Source: an uncultured Aliiroseovarius sp. (GTDB lineage: Bacteria; Pseudomonadota; Alphaproteobacteria; Rhodobacterales; Rhodobacteraceae). Taken from it: DNA of 64,000 nt. The stretch is taken from NCBI RefSeq assembly GCF_947497285.1, contig NZ_CANMFT010000004.1:1-64000 (forward strand). The letters are read 5' to 3'. The position numbers were made by a program, and so were the translations under genes. Position 1 is the stretch's first letter. Each line of letters begins with the position of its first letter. Of this stretch, positions 1 to 8,402 are shown piece by piece. Under the pieces are notes generated by a model that made no database searches, was not told the DNA's origin, and saw only the letters and a program-made list of their open reading frames with translations.

Positions 1-75
1 GCGGGCGTAGCTCAGGGGTAGAGCATAACCTTGCCAAGGTTAGGGTCGGGCGTTCGAATCGCCTCGCCCGCTCCA
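1..75 (+). tRNA. tRNA-Gly (GCC)
   Basis: Cloverleaf with acceptor GCGGGCG pairing CGCCCGC, anticodon loop TTGCCAA (anticodon GCC), a TTCGAAT T-loop and an encoded CCA end. It starts on the first base of the window, so a promoter or further tRNA copies upstream cannot be seen. The gene at 122-196 is identical. Confidence 0.97.
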
Positions 76-121
76 ATCGGTCACCCGGTTCGGCCAAATG
101 GCTGAACACACCCATCAGGAT

Positions 122-196
122 GCGGGCGTAGCTCAGGGGTAGAGCATAACCTTGCCAAGGTTAGGGTCGGGCGTTCGAATCGCCTCGCCCGCTCCA
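122..196 (+). tRNA. tRNA-Gly (GCC), second copy
   Basis: Identical over all 75 bases to the tRNA at 1-75 and separated from it by a 46-base spacer. The anticodon is GCC and the CCA end is encoded. The pair probably arose by tandem duplication and may be co-transcribed. Confidence 0.97.
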
Positions 197-264
197 ATGG
201 GACAGATTTTCTGATCATCACACGACACGGGCCATCCGCGCCATATCGCCCAGCCTTTGCGCAT

Positions 265-291
265 GCAAAAAAGGGCGCTTGAAGGCGCCCT
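265..291 (-). terminator. Rho-independent terminator of the XRE regulator gene
   Basis: Inverted repeat AGGGCGC (272-278) and GCGCCCT (285-291) with a 6-base loop. Read on the minus strand it is followed by a run of six T. It lies about 40 bases past the stop codon of the XRE gene. Confidence 0.8.
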
Positions 292-329
292 CTTCCAAAG
301 ATCTATGTCTGGCTTCGCGATCCGCCCGT

Positions 330-695
330 TCAGGCGCTTTTCAGAGTGTCGCGATTGGCCAGTTCGTGGATCATAGACTGAATTTGGTTGCGCACTTTTT
401 CATCCGAAATGGAAGACAGGGCCTGCGCAGCCTTCGCGGTGCGTTCATCCATCGCCTCGCGTTCAACATCATCCGCACTGGGCAGCCCTTCAAAGAAATA
501 CCCGGGCTCGACCCTCAAAAGCTGTGCGATTTCGAACATCTTGCTGGCTGAAACGCGGTTATAACCGGTTTCGTATTTCTGCAATTGCTGAAAGGACAGG
601 CCTAATTGCTCGGCGACGTTCACCTGCGTCAGCCCGCGCAACAAACGCACTTCTCGAATTTTTTTACCAACATGGACATCAACAGGATGGACCAT
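330..695 (-). CDS. XRE-family helix-turn-helix transcriptional regulator
   Basis: A 121-aa protein with one Cro/C1-type helix-turn-helix near the N-terminus (about residues 7-62; GLTQVNVAEQLGLSFQQLQ spans the two DNA-binding helices). The C-terminal half is acidic and helical with no recognised ligand domain. The frame stays open to 785, but the start at 695 is preferred: the HTH begins just after it, and GGTGAAG sits a few bases upstream as a ribosome-binding site. It diverges from the LysR-like regulator at 927, with 230 bases of shared promoter region. The target genes are unknown. Similar small XRE proteins are common in Rhodobacterales. Confidence 0.9.
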   Translation of the reverse strand: MVHPVDVHVGKKIREVRLLRGLTQVNVAEQLGLSFQQLQKYETGYNRVSASKMFEIAQLLRVEPGYFFEGLPSADDVEREAMDERTAKAAQALSSISDEKVRNQIQSMIHELANRDTLKSA

Positions 696-926
696 TACTT
701 CACCAATAAATTGTTTCACGTTAAAAGAGAGTGTCAGGAAAGCACTTTCGACCCAACTGGTTAGGGATGAACTGTTGTGGTGCAAGAATACACATTAAAT
801 GGATGATCTTTGCACCCAATCCTGAATAGCGCTTGAAAAGAAAGGCTTTTTTGAACAACCTTCTGATGGCGGACGCCCAAAGCCTGCCGCGAGAAACAGT
901 TTGATCACAATTTAGCGGGAACACGA

Positions 927-1817
927 ATGAACAATCGAGAGACACCGCCCCTATTGTTCGAGATGCTGAGGTCTTTCGTGTCACTCGCCCGCAGCCTGAA
1001 CTTGTCGCACACTGTAAAAGACCTGGGAAGCACCCGGCAAACCGTGCGCCGGCACATCGCAACGCTTGAAAAGCACAAGAACGGCCCGCTGTTCGCCTTT
1101 GAGAACCGCCAGTATGTGCTGACCAAAACCGGCAAAGAGGCCTTGCGCGAAGCAGAAGAGCTGATTGCTCGCAGCAATGCATGGCTGCGCGACGAAAGCA
1201 GGCATGTTGACGAACTGCTGTTTCTGGACTTTCAGGCCGGCCCCGTCCCCTATCACCTGCAACAGCACCCGTTGACGGCAATCTGGGACAAGGGATCGGC
1301 GTTGATGAAATTCGGCTTTCACGCGTGGGCGGACAGCGAAGGTGATCTGGAAAGCCCGGCGTTTGGCCCGCTTCGCCCGTATCTGATGGTCTTCCGGCGA
1401 AATGGCGCGACAGGCGAATGGATTTGCACCGAGGTCGGCGAAAAATCATCCTATGCGACGTGGTTCGGCTGGCAGATCTATCGTTCGACGGTCGGAAAAG
1501 CGGCGGAAACCCTTCTGGGGGGCGTAAGATTCAACAGCCTGATGGCAAAACCATTCGAAGACATCGCAACCACGCGGGGTATCCGGCTGGATCACATCCA
1601 TACGCAGATCGAACAGGGCGCTGACAAGGTTCTGACCCCGATCAGTTATCAACGCCTGACCATGGCCAGTCGTTTCGCAGATGGGGAATTCGCCCTGGTT
1701 GCCTTGGTCGATCGCACTAACGACATTCAGATCGACGGTTTGGCTGATGACATCCGGCAATCCATGCCGACCGAGTTGGAAATGAACGTCTCGCCACCCG
1801 CAGCGGCAGGCGATTGA
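927..1817 (+). CDS. LysR-type HTH regulator with an atypical C-terminal domain
   Basis: A 296-aa protein. Residues about 8-65 form a LysR-like winged helix-turn-helix (LSHTVKDLGSTRQTVRRHIA), followed by a helical linker. The remaining 200 residues do not show the usual LysR substrate-binding pattern; instead there is an aromatic-rich segment (WTFGW-like stretches around residues 130-190) and a C-terminal part I cannot assign. It is therefore a DNA-binding regulator whose signal is unknown. It is divergent from the XRE regulator and convergent with a small ORF at 1895-2071. Confidence is high for the coding call and moderate for the LysR assignment. Confidence 0.85.
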   Translation: MNNRETPPLLFEMLRSFVSLARSLNLSHTVKDLGSTRQTVRRHIATLEKHKNGPLFAFENRQYVLTKTGKEALREAEELIARSNAWLRDESRHVDELLFLDFQAGPVPYHLQQHPLTAIWDKGSALMKFGFHAWADSEGDLESPAFGPLRPYLMVFRRNGATGEWICTEVGEKSSYATWFGWQIYRSTVGKAAETLLGGVRFNSLMAKPFEDIATTRGIRLDHIHTQIEQGADKVLTPISYQRLTMASRFADGEFALVALVDRTNDIQIDGLADDIRQSMPTELEMNVSPPAAAGD

Positions 1818-1894
1818 ACACCGCCTATGCCTTCGGGCTTCAGCCTAGCACGCAAAGCGCGCGCCTGATGCGGCGCACACTGCGTTTGTGCTGA

Positions 1895-2071
1895 TCAATA
1901 GCTGTAGTGAGAAACAACTTTTTCAAGCTTGGGGCTGCGTTTGCCCAGCCACATGTCACGGTGTGCGACAAGGCTCGTTTGCTCGCGCTTTGTGAAGTCG
2001 TTTGCCTTTTTGGCCCAGGCAACAAGGCGTCCAAAGATCGAGGTTTTTTTCGTGGCGTCAAAACTAGTCAT
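1895..2071 (-). CDS. Small basic protein of unknown function
   Basis: A 58-aa basic protein rich in lysine, arginine and tryptophan (FGRLVAWAKKANDFTKREQ), with no signal peptide or membrane segment. A TTG at 2086 and an ATG at 2077 are also in frame, but GGAG at about 2081-2084 lies 9 bases before the ATG at 2071, which makes that start the best. It points away from hisB and shares the upstream region with it. I do not recognise the family. The amphipathic, DUF1127-like size and charge would fit a small regulatory or RNA-binding protein, but this is a guess. Confidence 0.6.
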   Translation of the reverse strand: MTSFDATKKTSIFGRLVAWAKKANDFTKREQTSLVAHRDMWLGKRSPKLEKVVSHYSY

Positions 2072-2374
2072 CGTCATCGTCTCCAAATTCTATCAATCGA
2101 TCAGCTTTTTCACTCAAAGCCCAATCGGCGCGCATTGAACGATTTGCACCAAGTTCGTTTGCTTGATGCCGTTCGAAGCGTTGACATGAACTAGATCGTA
2201 TCTTCACCCCTGACTTCAAACGACAATTCCGCATTCCCGCAATGCGACCTAAGCATGGCTGGGAAAGGGATGCCCAAGCGTGAAAGCCACAGCAGACGCA
2301 CCGTTCGATTTGACGCCTTTCCTGCTGCGCCGCCCGCGCCTATAAGAAGGCCAAGGCAGAAAAAGGACATCTTC
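2072..2374. other. Intergenic region, divergent promoters of the small ORF and hisB
   Basis: About 300 bases without a supported gene. A -10-like TATAAG lies at 2341-2346, about 30 bases before hisB, but no clear -35 box sits at the right distance. No tRNA, leader peptide with histidine codons, or attenuator hairpin was seen. Confidence 0.5.
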
Positions 2375-2962
2375 ATGCGGCGCGCAAAGATCACCCGCAA
2401 GACTGCGGAAACCGAGATTTCGGTCGAGATCAATCTCGACGGAACCGGCAGCTATGACAACCAGACCGGCGTGGGATTCTTCGATCACATGCTGGACCAG
2501 TTGTCGCGCCACTCACTGATCGACATGACGGTGCGCGCCACAGGCGATTTGCACATCGACGACCACCATACGGTCGAAGACACCGGCATCGCGCTGGGGC
2601 AAGCCCTGACCGAAGCCCTTGGCGACAAGAAGGGCATCCGTCGCTACGGCGAATGTCACCTGCCGATGGATGACGCGCAGGTGCGGGCCGCGCTTGATCT
2701 GTCCGGCCGCCCCTATCTGGTGTGGAACATGGCGTTCGCCGCCCCAAAGATCGGCACGTTCGACACCGAGCTGGTGCGCGAGTTCTTTCAGGCGCTGGCG
2801 ACCCATGGCGGCATCACGCTGCATGTGGACCAGTTGCACGGCTTCAACGCCCACCACGTGGCCGAGGCCGGCTTCAAGGCCGTCGCCCGCGCGTTGCGTT
2901 TGGCCGTTGAAACCGATCCGCGCAAAGCGGACGCCATCCCCTCGACCAAAGGCGCGCTGTAG
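2375..2962 (+). CDS. hisB: Imidazoleglycerol-phosphate dehydratase
   Basis: A 195-aa cytoplasmic enzyme of histidine biosynthesis that dehydrates imidazole glycerol phosphate to imidazole acetol phosphate. It has the two repeated halves of the family: the metal-binding motif DDHHTVED at residues 62-69, and the second [10 protein letters not shown] motif in the C-terminal half. It is the monofunctional form, without the phosphatase domain of enteric HisB. The frame is open back to 2255, but the ATG at 2375 gives the normal length and N-terminus ([14 protein letters not shown]) and has AAAAGGA upstream. hisH follows after 24 bases. Confidence 0.97.
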   Translation: MRRAKITRKTAETEISVEINLDGTGSYDNQTGVGFFDHMLDQLSRHSLIDMTVRATGDLHIDDHHTVEDTGIALGQALTEALGDKKGIRRYGECHLPMDDAQVRAALDLSGRPYLVWNMAFAAPKIGTFDTELVREFFQALATHGGITLHVDQLHGFNAHHVAEAGFKAVARALRLAVETDPRKADAIPSTKGAL

Positions 2963-2986
2963 CGCCCACCCCACCCGGAGACAGAC

Positions 2987-3625
2987 ATGCTGACCGTGAT
3001 CATCGACTATGACAGCGGCAACCTGCACTCGGCCGAAAAAGCGTTTCAACGCATGGCGGCGGAAACGAATGCAGGTGAGGTGATCGTCACCACGAAGCCC
3101 GAGGACGTAGCGCGCGCCGACCGGATCGTGCTGCCCGGTGACGGCGCGTTCCCGGCGTGCCGTCAGCAATTGTCGGACCATCGTGGCATCTATGAGGCGC
3201 TGGAAGAGGCCGTGATCCAGCAAGCTCGTCCCTTCATGGGGATTTGCGTCGGCATGCAGATGTTGGCCACGGTCAGCCACGAATATCAGGACACGGATGG
3301 GTTTGACTGGATCAAGGGCCATGTGCGCAAGATCACCCCGTCAGACCCAAAGCTGAAAGTGCCCCATATGGGCTGGAATGATCTGGTGATCGACCAGACG
3401 CACCCGGTGCTGGACGGTGTCAAAACGGGCGACCACGCCTATTTCGTGCACTCCTATCATTTCGTGGTGGATGATATCGCGCATCGGCTGGCGCATTGCG
3501 ACTACGCAGGCGACATCACGGCCATTGTGGGCCGCGACAACCTGATCGGCATGCAGTTCCACCCGGAAAAAAGCCAGGCCGCCGGGCTTCGGATGATTGC
3601 AAACTTCCTCAGCTGGACCCCATAA
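2987..3625 (+). CDS. hisH: Imidazole glycerol phosphate synthase, glutaminase subunit
   Basis: A 212-aa class I glutamine amidotransferase that supplies ammonia to HisF. The nucleophile elbow FMGICVGMQML carries Cys87, and the catalytic His-Glu pair is in MQFHPEKSQ near the C-terminus. It follows hisB closely in the same direction. A strong hairpin downstream separates it from the convergent DUF2147 gene. Its partner hisF lies 1.8 kb downstream rather than adjacent. Confidence 0.97.
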   Translation: MLTVIIDYDSGNLHSAEKAFQRMAAETNAGEVIVTTKPEDVARADRIVLPGDGAFPACRQQLSDHRGIYEALEEAVIQQARPFMGICVGMQMLATVSHEYQDTDGFDWIKGHVRKITPSDPKLKVPHMGWNDLVIDQTHPVLDGVKTGDHAYFVHSYHFVVDDIAHRLAHCDYAGDITAIVGRDNLIGMQFHPEKSQAAGLRMIANFLSWTP

Positions 3626-3655
3626 GAAAGGGCGCCGCAACGGGCGCCCCTTTCC
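3626..3655. terminator. Hairpin terminator between convergent hisH and the DUF2147 gene
   Basis: GGGCGCC (3630-3636) and GGCGCCC (3643-3649) form a GC stem with a 6-base loop. AAA and TTT flanks extend it with one bulge. Its placement 4 bases after hisH and before the opposing stop codon suggests that it works in both directions. Confidence 0.7.
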
Positions 3656-3672
3656 GTGCCGGTCCAACCAGC

Positions 3673-4056
3673 TTACTTCACACGCGTCCAGCTCTGCTTT
3701 TTGCAGATCGGTCCCACACAGCCCGACACTTTCAGCGACTCGCCTGACATCTGCATCTTCGACTTATAGACCTTGCCCGTTGAAGGCTGCCAAATCTTGC
3801 CACCGGAATACTTGCCGCCGCCGTTGGGTTGCATATCCCAGACCAGCTTCTTGCCGATATTCTCGGACTTGTATTCGCCGCTGGCATTGAAGGTGCGCGA
3901 GATCACACCACACAGCGCCGCGCCGCATTGCGAAACGGTCACGTGGGCATATGCCCCGTCATCCACCTGCGTTTTCCAGACCCCTTCAACAGCATCCGCC
4001 AAAGCAGGCGCCGCCATTCCAACACTCAGCGCAAGCGCCATAACCATACGTTTCAT
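3673..4056 (-). CDS. Exported DUF2147-family protein
   Basis: A 127-aa protein with a Sec signal peptide (KRMVMALALSVGMAAPALA, cleavage about residue 20). The mature domain begins VEGVWKTQVDDG and ends with a GCVGPICKKQSWTRV motif, the DUF2147 pattern. Its paired cysteines could form disulfides in the periplasm. The biochemical function of the family is not known. It is inserted in the opposite direction between hisH and hisA, so it is not part of the histidine operon. Confidence 0.88.
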   Translation of the reverse strand: MKRMVMALALSVGMAAPALADAVEGVWKTQVDDGAYAHVTVSQCGAALCGVISRTFNASGEYKSENIGKKLVWDMQPNGGGKYSGGKIWQPSTGKVYKSKMQMSGESLKVSGCVGPICKKQSWTRVK

Positions 4057-4193
4057 TCAATCCTCCCTGAATTTGCAATTATCCTGACCCCGAGAAACGG
4101 TTTATGGCAAGTGTGACGTGACGGGAGGGGCGGCTTGGCAAGCCGCGACTTCCGTGCAAAAAGCACCAAAAGCACCAAACATCGGAGCCTGCC

Positions 4194-4910
4194 ATGATCC
4201 TCTATCCCGCCATCGACCTGAAAGACGGCCAGTGCGTGCGCCTTCTGCGCGGAGAGATGGAGGCGGCCACCGTCTTCAACGACAACCCGGCAGCTCAGGC
4301 GCGGGCATTTCAGGATGCGGGCTGCGAGTGGATTCACCTTGTCGACCTGAACGGAGCTTTCGCAGGTGAACCGGTGAACGGCGCGGCGGTCGAAGCGATC
4401 CTTGCCGCCATCGACGTCCCCGCCCAGCTGGGTGGCGGCATCCGCGACATGGCGACAATCGAAACCTGGATCGAAAAGGGCCTTGCCCGCGTGATCCTTG
4501 GCACAGTCGCCGTCGAAAACCCGGACCTCGTGCGCGAAGCGGCCCGCGCCTTCCCCGGCAAGGTTGCCGTAGGGATCGACGCGCGCAACGGTCGCGTTGC
4601 CACCAAGGGCTGGGCCGAAGAAACCGACGTGATGGTCACCGACCTTGCCAAATCCTTTGAAGATGCAGGCGTCGCAGCCATCATTTATACCGACATCAAC
4701 CGAGACGGCGCGATGCAAGGCCCGAACGTGGACGCCACCGCCGCCCTCGCCCGCGCGGTTTCAATCCCGGTGATCGCAAGCGGTGGCGTCAGCTCTCTGG
4801 CTGACCTCATTGCGTTGCGCGATTGCGGTGCATCCCTGAACGGCGCGATCTCGGGCCGGGCGCTTTACGACGGCGCGATTGATTTGAAGGAAGCCCTGGC
4901 CGCGCTCTAG
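4194..4910 (+). CDS. hisA: Phosphoribosylformimino-5-aminoimidazole carboxamide ribotide isomerase
   Basis: A 238-aa TIM-barrel enzyme that opens the ribose ring of ProFAR to give PRFAR, the substrate of HisF. Asp8 in YPAIDLKDG is the catalytic base, and the second catalytic Asp is in [11 protein letters not shown]. Glycine-rich phosphate-binding loops (LGGGIRD, ASGGVSS) are present in both half-barrels. GGAG lies 7 bases before the ATG. The stop codon overlaps by 4 bases the stop of the convergent DUF302 gene. Confidence 0.97.
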   Translation: MILYPAIDLKDGQCVRLLRGEMEAATVFNDNPAAQARAFQDAGCEWIHLVDLNGAFAGEPVNGAAVEAILAAIDVPAQLGGGIRDMATIETWIEKGLARVILGTVAVENPDLVREAARAFPGKVAVGIDARNGRVATKGWAEETDVMVTDLAKSFEDAGVAAIIYTDINRDGAMQGPNVDATAALARAVSIPVIASGGVSSLADLIALRDCGASLNGAISGRALYDGAIDLKEALAAL

Positions 4911-5350
4911 CCCCCGGCAGCCGCCGCAGTCAGCTTGTCCAGCGCGCCGGTCATCGTGCCGACATAGGGCGCGTCACCTGCGATGCCGAATTCCACCAGC
5001 ATGTCGGCGGGGGCTTCGTAGGCAAGCCAGACCGCGCCGTCGCTGTCCTCATACACCAGCACCCGCAGCGGCAGCATTAACCCGGCCAGCGGGTCATCCT
5101 GCATCGCAGGCGTGCCCAGTTTGGGGTTTCCGAACACCAGAAGCTGCGAAGCCCCAAGCTCCATATCCACCGACGCAGCCCCGCCAGCATGATCGACACG
5201 CGCGAACACGGTTGCGCCTGCGGTTCCGACGGCGGCTTCCAAAGCATCCATCGTGTCAGGAACGGTGCCGGATGCGGGCACTTTCACAATCTCTGCCATC
5301 GCCGGCAACGCGACCATCGACACAAGTGTTGCAAGGGTGAGTTTCATCAT
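4907..5350 (-). CDS. Exported DUF302-domain protein
   Basis: A 147-aa protein with a signal peptide (residues about 1-19, ending PAMA) followed by a single DUF302 domain. The motif [14 protein letters not shown] is typical of the fold, as is the segment ending [10 protein letters not shown]. The family has no firmly established reaction. It lies between hisA and hisF on the opposite strand, its stop overlapping that of hisA. With the DUF2147 gene it is the second exported protein inserted into the his cluster. Confidence 0.9.
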   Translation of the reverse strand: MMKLTLATLVSMVALPAMAEIVKVPASGTVPDTMDALEAAVGTAGATVFARVDHAGGAASVDMELGASQLLVFGNPKLGTPAMQDDPLAGLMLPLRVLVYEDSDGAVWLAYEAPADMLVEFGIAGDAPYVGTMTGALDKLTAAAAGG

Positions 5351-5451
5351 GGGGCAATTCCTTTAAATCAGGTTCGAACGCGACAATGCTCTGGCCAGTT
5401 GGGGCTTGAACAAATAAAATAAACCGTGATCAGCCAAGGACCGCGCAGAAA

Positions 5452-6231
5452 ATGCTGAAGACCCGCATCATACCTTGCCTAGACGTGGCCGAGGGCCGCA
5501 CGGTGAAAGGCGTCAATTTCGTCGATCTGATCGACGCGGGCGACCCTGTGGAACAGGCACGCGCCTATGATGCCGCCGGGGCGGACGAGCTTTGCTTCCT
5601 CGACATCAAAGCCACGCATGAAAATCGCGGGACGATGTATGATCTGGCCACCCGCACGGCGGAACAATGCTTCATGCCGCTGACCATCGGTGGCGGCGTG
5701 CGCAGCCCAGACGACGTGCGCGATCTGCTTTTGGCAGGGGCCGACAAGGTCAGCTTCAACTCGGCCGCGGTGGCCGACCCGGACGTGATCGCCCGCTCAG
5801 CTGACCGGTTCGGCAGCCAGTGCATCGTGGTGGCCATCGACGCCAAGACGATTGCCCCCGGAAAATGGGGCATCTTCACCCATGGGGGCCGCAAACCCGC
5901 GCTGGACGCAAACGGCGACCCAATTGATGCAGTCGAATTCGCCAAGCTGATGGAAGCCAAAGGCGCGGGCGAGATCCTGCTGACCTCGATGGACCGCGAC
6001 GGCACTCGCGCAGGTTTCAACCTGCCCCTGACCCGCGCCATTTCGGACGCTGTGCACGTGCCAGTGATCGCGTCCGGCGGCGTGGGCAATCTGGATCACC
6101 TTGTGGAAGGTGTGACCGAAGGTGGCGCTTCCGCCGTGCTGGCGGCATCAATCTTCCACTTCGGGGACTACACAATCCGCGAGGCCAAGGAACACATGGC
6201 CGCCGCAGGCATCCCAATGAGGTTGACATGA
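5452..6231 (+). CDS. hisF: Imidazole glycerol phosphate synthase, cyclase subunit
   Basis: A 259-aa TIM barrel that forms imidazole glycerol phosphate and AICAR from PRFAR and the ammonia made by HisH. The catalytic residues are visible: Asp11 in [10 protein letters not shown] and the second Asp in [12 protein letters not shown]. Phosphate-binding loops IGGGVRS and ASGGVGN are intact. The length is slightly above the usual 250-255 residues. It starts a two-gene unit with hisE, overlapping it by 4 bases (ATGA). Confidence 0.97.
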   Translation: MLKTRIIPCLDVAEGRTVKGVNFVDLIDAGDPVEQARAYDAAGADELCFLDIKATHENRGTMYDLATRTAEQCFMPLTIGGGVRSPDDVRDLLLAGADKVSFNSAAVADPDVIARSADRFGSQCIVVAIDAKTIAPGKWGIFTHGGRKPALDANGDPIDAVEFAKLMEAKGAGEILLTSMDRDGTRAGFNLPLTRAISDAVHVPVIASGGVGNLDHLVEGVTEGGASAVLAASIFHFGDYTIREAKEHMAAAGIPMRLT

Positions 6232-6542
6232 GCATACTCGACACACTCGCCGCCACCATCGAAGTGCGCAAAGGCGCGGACCCTGACAGCTCGTGGACCG
6301 CAAGACTGCTGGCCAAAGGCCCTGAAAAATGCGCCGAGAAGTTCGGTGAAGAAGCGGTTGAGGCCATCATTGCCGCCGTCAAAGGTGACCGCGAAAACCT
6401 GACCGCCGAGGCCGCGGACGTTCTGTATCACCTGCTGGTCATGTTGGCCGCGCGCGATGTTGCGTTGGCTGACGTGCTGGCCGAACTTGAGCGGCGTGAG
6501 GGCACCTCGGGCATCGCAGAAAAAGTGGCCCGCAAACGCTAG
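6228..6542 (+). CDS. hisE: Phosphoribosyl-ATP pyrophosphatase
   Basis: A 104-aa all-alpha MazG-like hydrolase that removes pyrophosphate from phosphoribosyl-ATP, the second step of histidine biosynthesis. The metal-binding pattern is in [13 protein letters not shown] and [13 protein letters not shown]. It overlaps hisF by ATGA, so translation is probably coupled. It is a stand-alone HisE; the HisI cyclohydrolase is not in this window. Confidence 0.95.
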   Translation: MSILDTLAATIEVRKGADPDSSWTARLLAKGPEKCAEKFGEEAVEAIIAAVKGDRENLTAEAADVLYHLLVMLAARDVALADVLAELERREGTSGIAEKVARKR

Positions 6543-6560
6543 GTTGCGCCGAGGCCAACC

Positions 6561-7013
6561 TCAGGCGATCAGAGCCGCGAGCGGCGCATCCCCGAACAGG
6601 CGTGGATAATCTATTTTCGGACAGCGGTCTTCCACCACAGTTATTCCCTTCGCTTCGGCCTTTCGGCGGGCTTGAGCATTCTCAACACCCAACTGCATCC
6701 AAACCGTTTTCAAGGCCGGAAGCGCCGCAAGCGCCGCATCCACAATCGGTTCGACCGCGTCTGAGCGGCGAAAAAGGTCGACCATGTCCGTATCAGCAGG
6801 CAAGTCAGCCACAGTGGCCACAACCGTTTCACCGAACATCACTTTGCCAGCCAACCCCGGATTGACGCCAATGACGCGGTATCCCTTGTCCGCCAGAAAC
6901 CTTGCGACCCCGTGGCTGGCGCGGGCTGGATTGTTGGAAAGCCCAACCAGCCCGATCACGCGGGTTGTGGTCAGGATGTGCTTCAGGCGGGCGTCTGTGT
7001 CAGTCTGTGTCAT
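6561..7013 (-). CDS. CoA-binding (YccU-like) Rossmann-fold protein
   Basis: A 150-aa single-domain CoA-binding protein. The N-terminal Rossmann motif is VIGLVGLSNNPARASHGVA, followed by YRVIGVNPG and a C-terminal VVEDRCPKIDYPRL, all typical of the YccU/PA0945 type. The frame extends upstream to 7220, but the ATG at 7013 gives the family length. The cellular role of the family is uncertain; CoA binding is inferred from homology to the domain in succinyl-CoA synthetase. It is convergent with hisE. Confidence 0.88.
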   Translation of the reverse strand: MTQTDTDARLKHILTTTRVIGLVGLSNNPARASHGVARFLADKGYRVIGVNPGLAGKVMFGETVVATVADLPADTDMVDLFRRSDAVEPIVDAALAALPALKTVWMQLGVENAQARRKAEAKGITVVEDRCPKIDYPRLFGDAPLAALIA

Positions 7014-7059
7014 GGCTAACAAATAACCTCGCATTGGCGACATTCCAACAGCAGAGCAC

Positions 7060-7095
7060 AAAAATGCGCCCGGTCTAAAAAGAGCCGGGCGCAAG
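7060..7095 (-). terminator. Rho-independent terminator downstream of the rlmB-type gene
   Basis: TGCGCCCGG (7065-7073) and CCGGGCGCA (7085-7093) form a perfect 9-bp stem with an 11-base loop. On the minus strand it is followed by TTTTTG. It lies about 190 bases past the methyltransferase stop codon; no gene was seen in between. Confidence 0.75.
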
Positions 7096-7279
7096 TTGGT
7101 GGAACGAGGGACAGTGAAATGAGATTGCGGGCGTTCCACAGCCCGGTCTCGGTTAACAAATATGGTGGGGGGCGGGTTTGAAAAGGGCCGCTCAACAAAC
7201 TGTGAACAAAGGTGCAACACTGGTCAGGTCTCGCGTGTGACCGACCGCGGCAAGTTTGTTTGTGTTGCACCACTGACCG

Positions 7280-8065
7280 CTAACGCGTTTTTCGCGTGGC
7301 AAACAACGCCACCGCTGCTGCGTTCGACACATTGAGTGACCCGAAATCGCGCGCGAAAGGGACCTTGACCAGTTGGTCGCAGGTGGCTTTCGTCTTGTCC
7401 CGCAACCCCGGACCTTCAGCCCCCAGAACCAGCGCGACGGGGCGGTCGGGCTGGGCATCAAGTGCTGCGTCCAGGCTCTCCTCGGCCTCCCCATCCAGGC
7501 CCAGGATGACGAAACCCATTTCGCGCAACTCGACCATCGTGTCGGCCAGATTGCGGATGCGCAGATAGGGTTGGCGCTCCAACGCGCCCGACGCGGTTTT
7601 GGCCAGCGCGCCCGTTTCCGGCGCTGATCCGCGGGCGGTGCCGATCACGGCACTTGCGCCGAACACCTCGGCGGATCGCAAGATCGCACCGACATTGTGT
7701 GGGTCTGTCACCCGGTCCAACAACACAACTATGGGAAGCCCACCCGCGCCGCCCATGACGCGTTCGGCGAAATTGCCCCATGCCAGTGGTTTGACCTCAA
7801 GCGCTGCCCCCTGATGCACCGAGTTGGGATCGAGCGGTGCCGGAAACTTCCGCGCATCCGCCATTTCGGGTTCCATGCCAGAAGCAGTGATGGCCTCGGC
7901 CAGCTTGTCGGCGGCATTTTTGGTGACGACAAGGCGAAGGCGCTCGCGGTTCGGGTTCATCAATGCATCGCGCACCGCATGCAGCCCGAAAAGCCACACC
8001 GTTTCCGACGCAGCATCGCGGCGCGCCTTTTCCTTTTGAACCACCCATTTCGGCTTTTTCGTCAT
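7280..8065 (-). CDS. rlmB: TrmH/SpoU-family rRNA 2'-O-methyltransferase (RlmB type)
   Basis: A 261-aa SPOUT methyltransferase. An N-terminal substrate-binding domain opens with VWLFGLHAVRDAL. The knotted SPOUT domain carries the three SpoU motifs: NVGAILRSAEVFGASAVIG, LVLGAEGPGL and LNVSNAAAVALF. RlmB methylates the 2'-hydroxyl of a guanosine in 23S rRNA using S-adenosylmethionine; the precise target here is inferred. The frame is open to 8194, but the ATG at 8065 starts the conserved lysine-rich N-terminus. tRNA-Tyr lies divergently upstream. Confidence 0.92.
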   Translation of the reverse strand: MTKKPKWVVQKEKARRDAASETVWLFGLHAVRDALMNPNRERLRLVVTKNAADKLAEAITASGMEPEMADARKFPAPLDPNSVHQGAALEVKPLAWGNFAERVMGGAGGLPIVVLLDRVTDPHNVGAILRSAEVFGASAVIGTARGSAPETGALAKTASGALERQPYLRIRNLADTMVELREMGFVILGLDGEAEESLDAALDAQPDRPVALVLGAEGPGLRDKTKATCDQLVKVPFARDFGSLNVSNAAAVALFATRKTR

Positions 8066-8220
8066 GCCGTCAGCCCTTCTTTTCGCAAGGCCCGGACAAT
8101 GCGGCGATTGTCGCGGCGAGACAAGGGCAGATGGGCGGCATTTGGGCGAATTTTCATGTTGACCCTTTCGCGCGGGCGGGATAATCAGCCCCACGTTCGG
8201 CGCAATGCGCGGGGCTTAGT

Positions 8221-8304
8221 GGGCGACAGGCCGCAAGGTGTGGCAGGGGACTGTAACTCCCTCGCGGAGACGCACGCTTGGTTCGATTCCAAGGTCGCCC
8301 ACCA
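8221..8304 (+). tRNA. tRNA-Tyr (GTA)
   Basis: An 84-base class II tRNA. Acceptor GGGCGAC pairs with GTCGCCC, the anticodon loop CTGTAAC carries GTA, a long variable arm (GCGGAGACGC region) is present, and ACCA is encoded at the end. Confidence 0.95.
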
Positions 8305-8402
8305 CTTCCCCCCACCACTTTCTCCAATGAATACCGCGGCAGGTTTGATCAGTGCCCTGCGCACCGATGAACAGCCTTATCCGGTGCAACAGAAACGCCT
8401 GT

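Noticed and set aside
721-1449. Minus-strand frame of 242 codons between the two regulators
   Set aside because: It overlaps most of the LysR-like gene and the divergent promoter region. Composition is Arg/Cys/Ser-rich, typical of a shadow.
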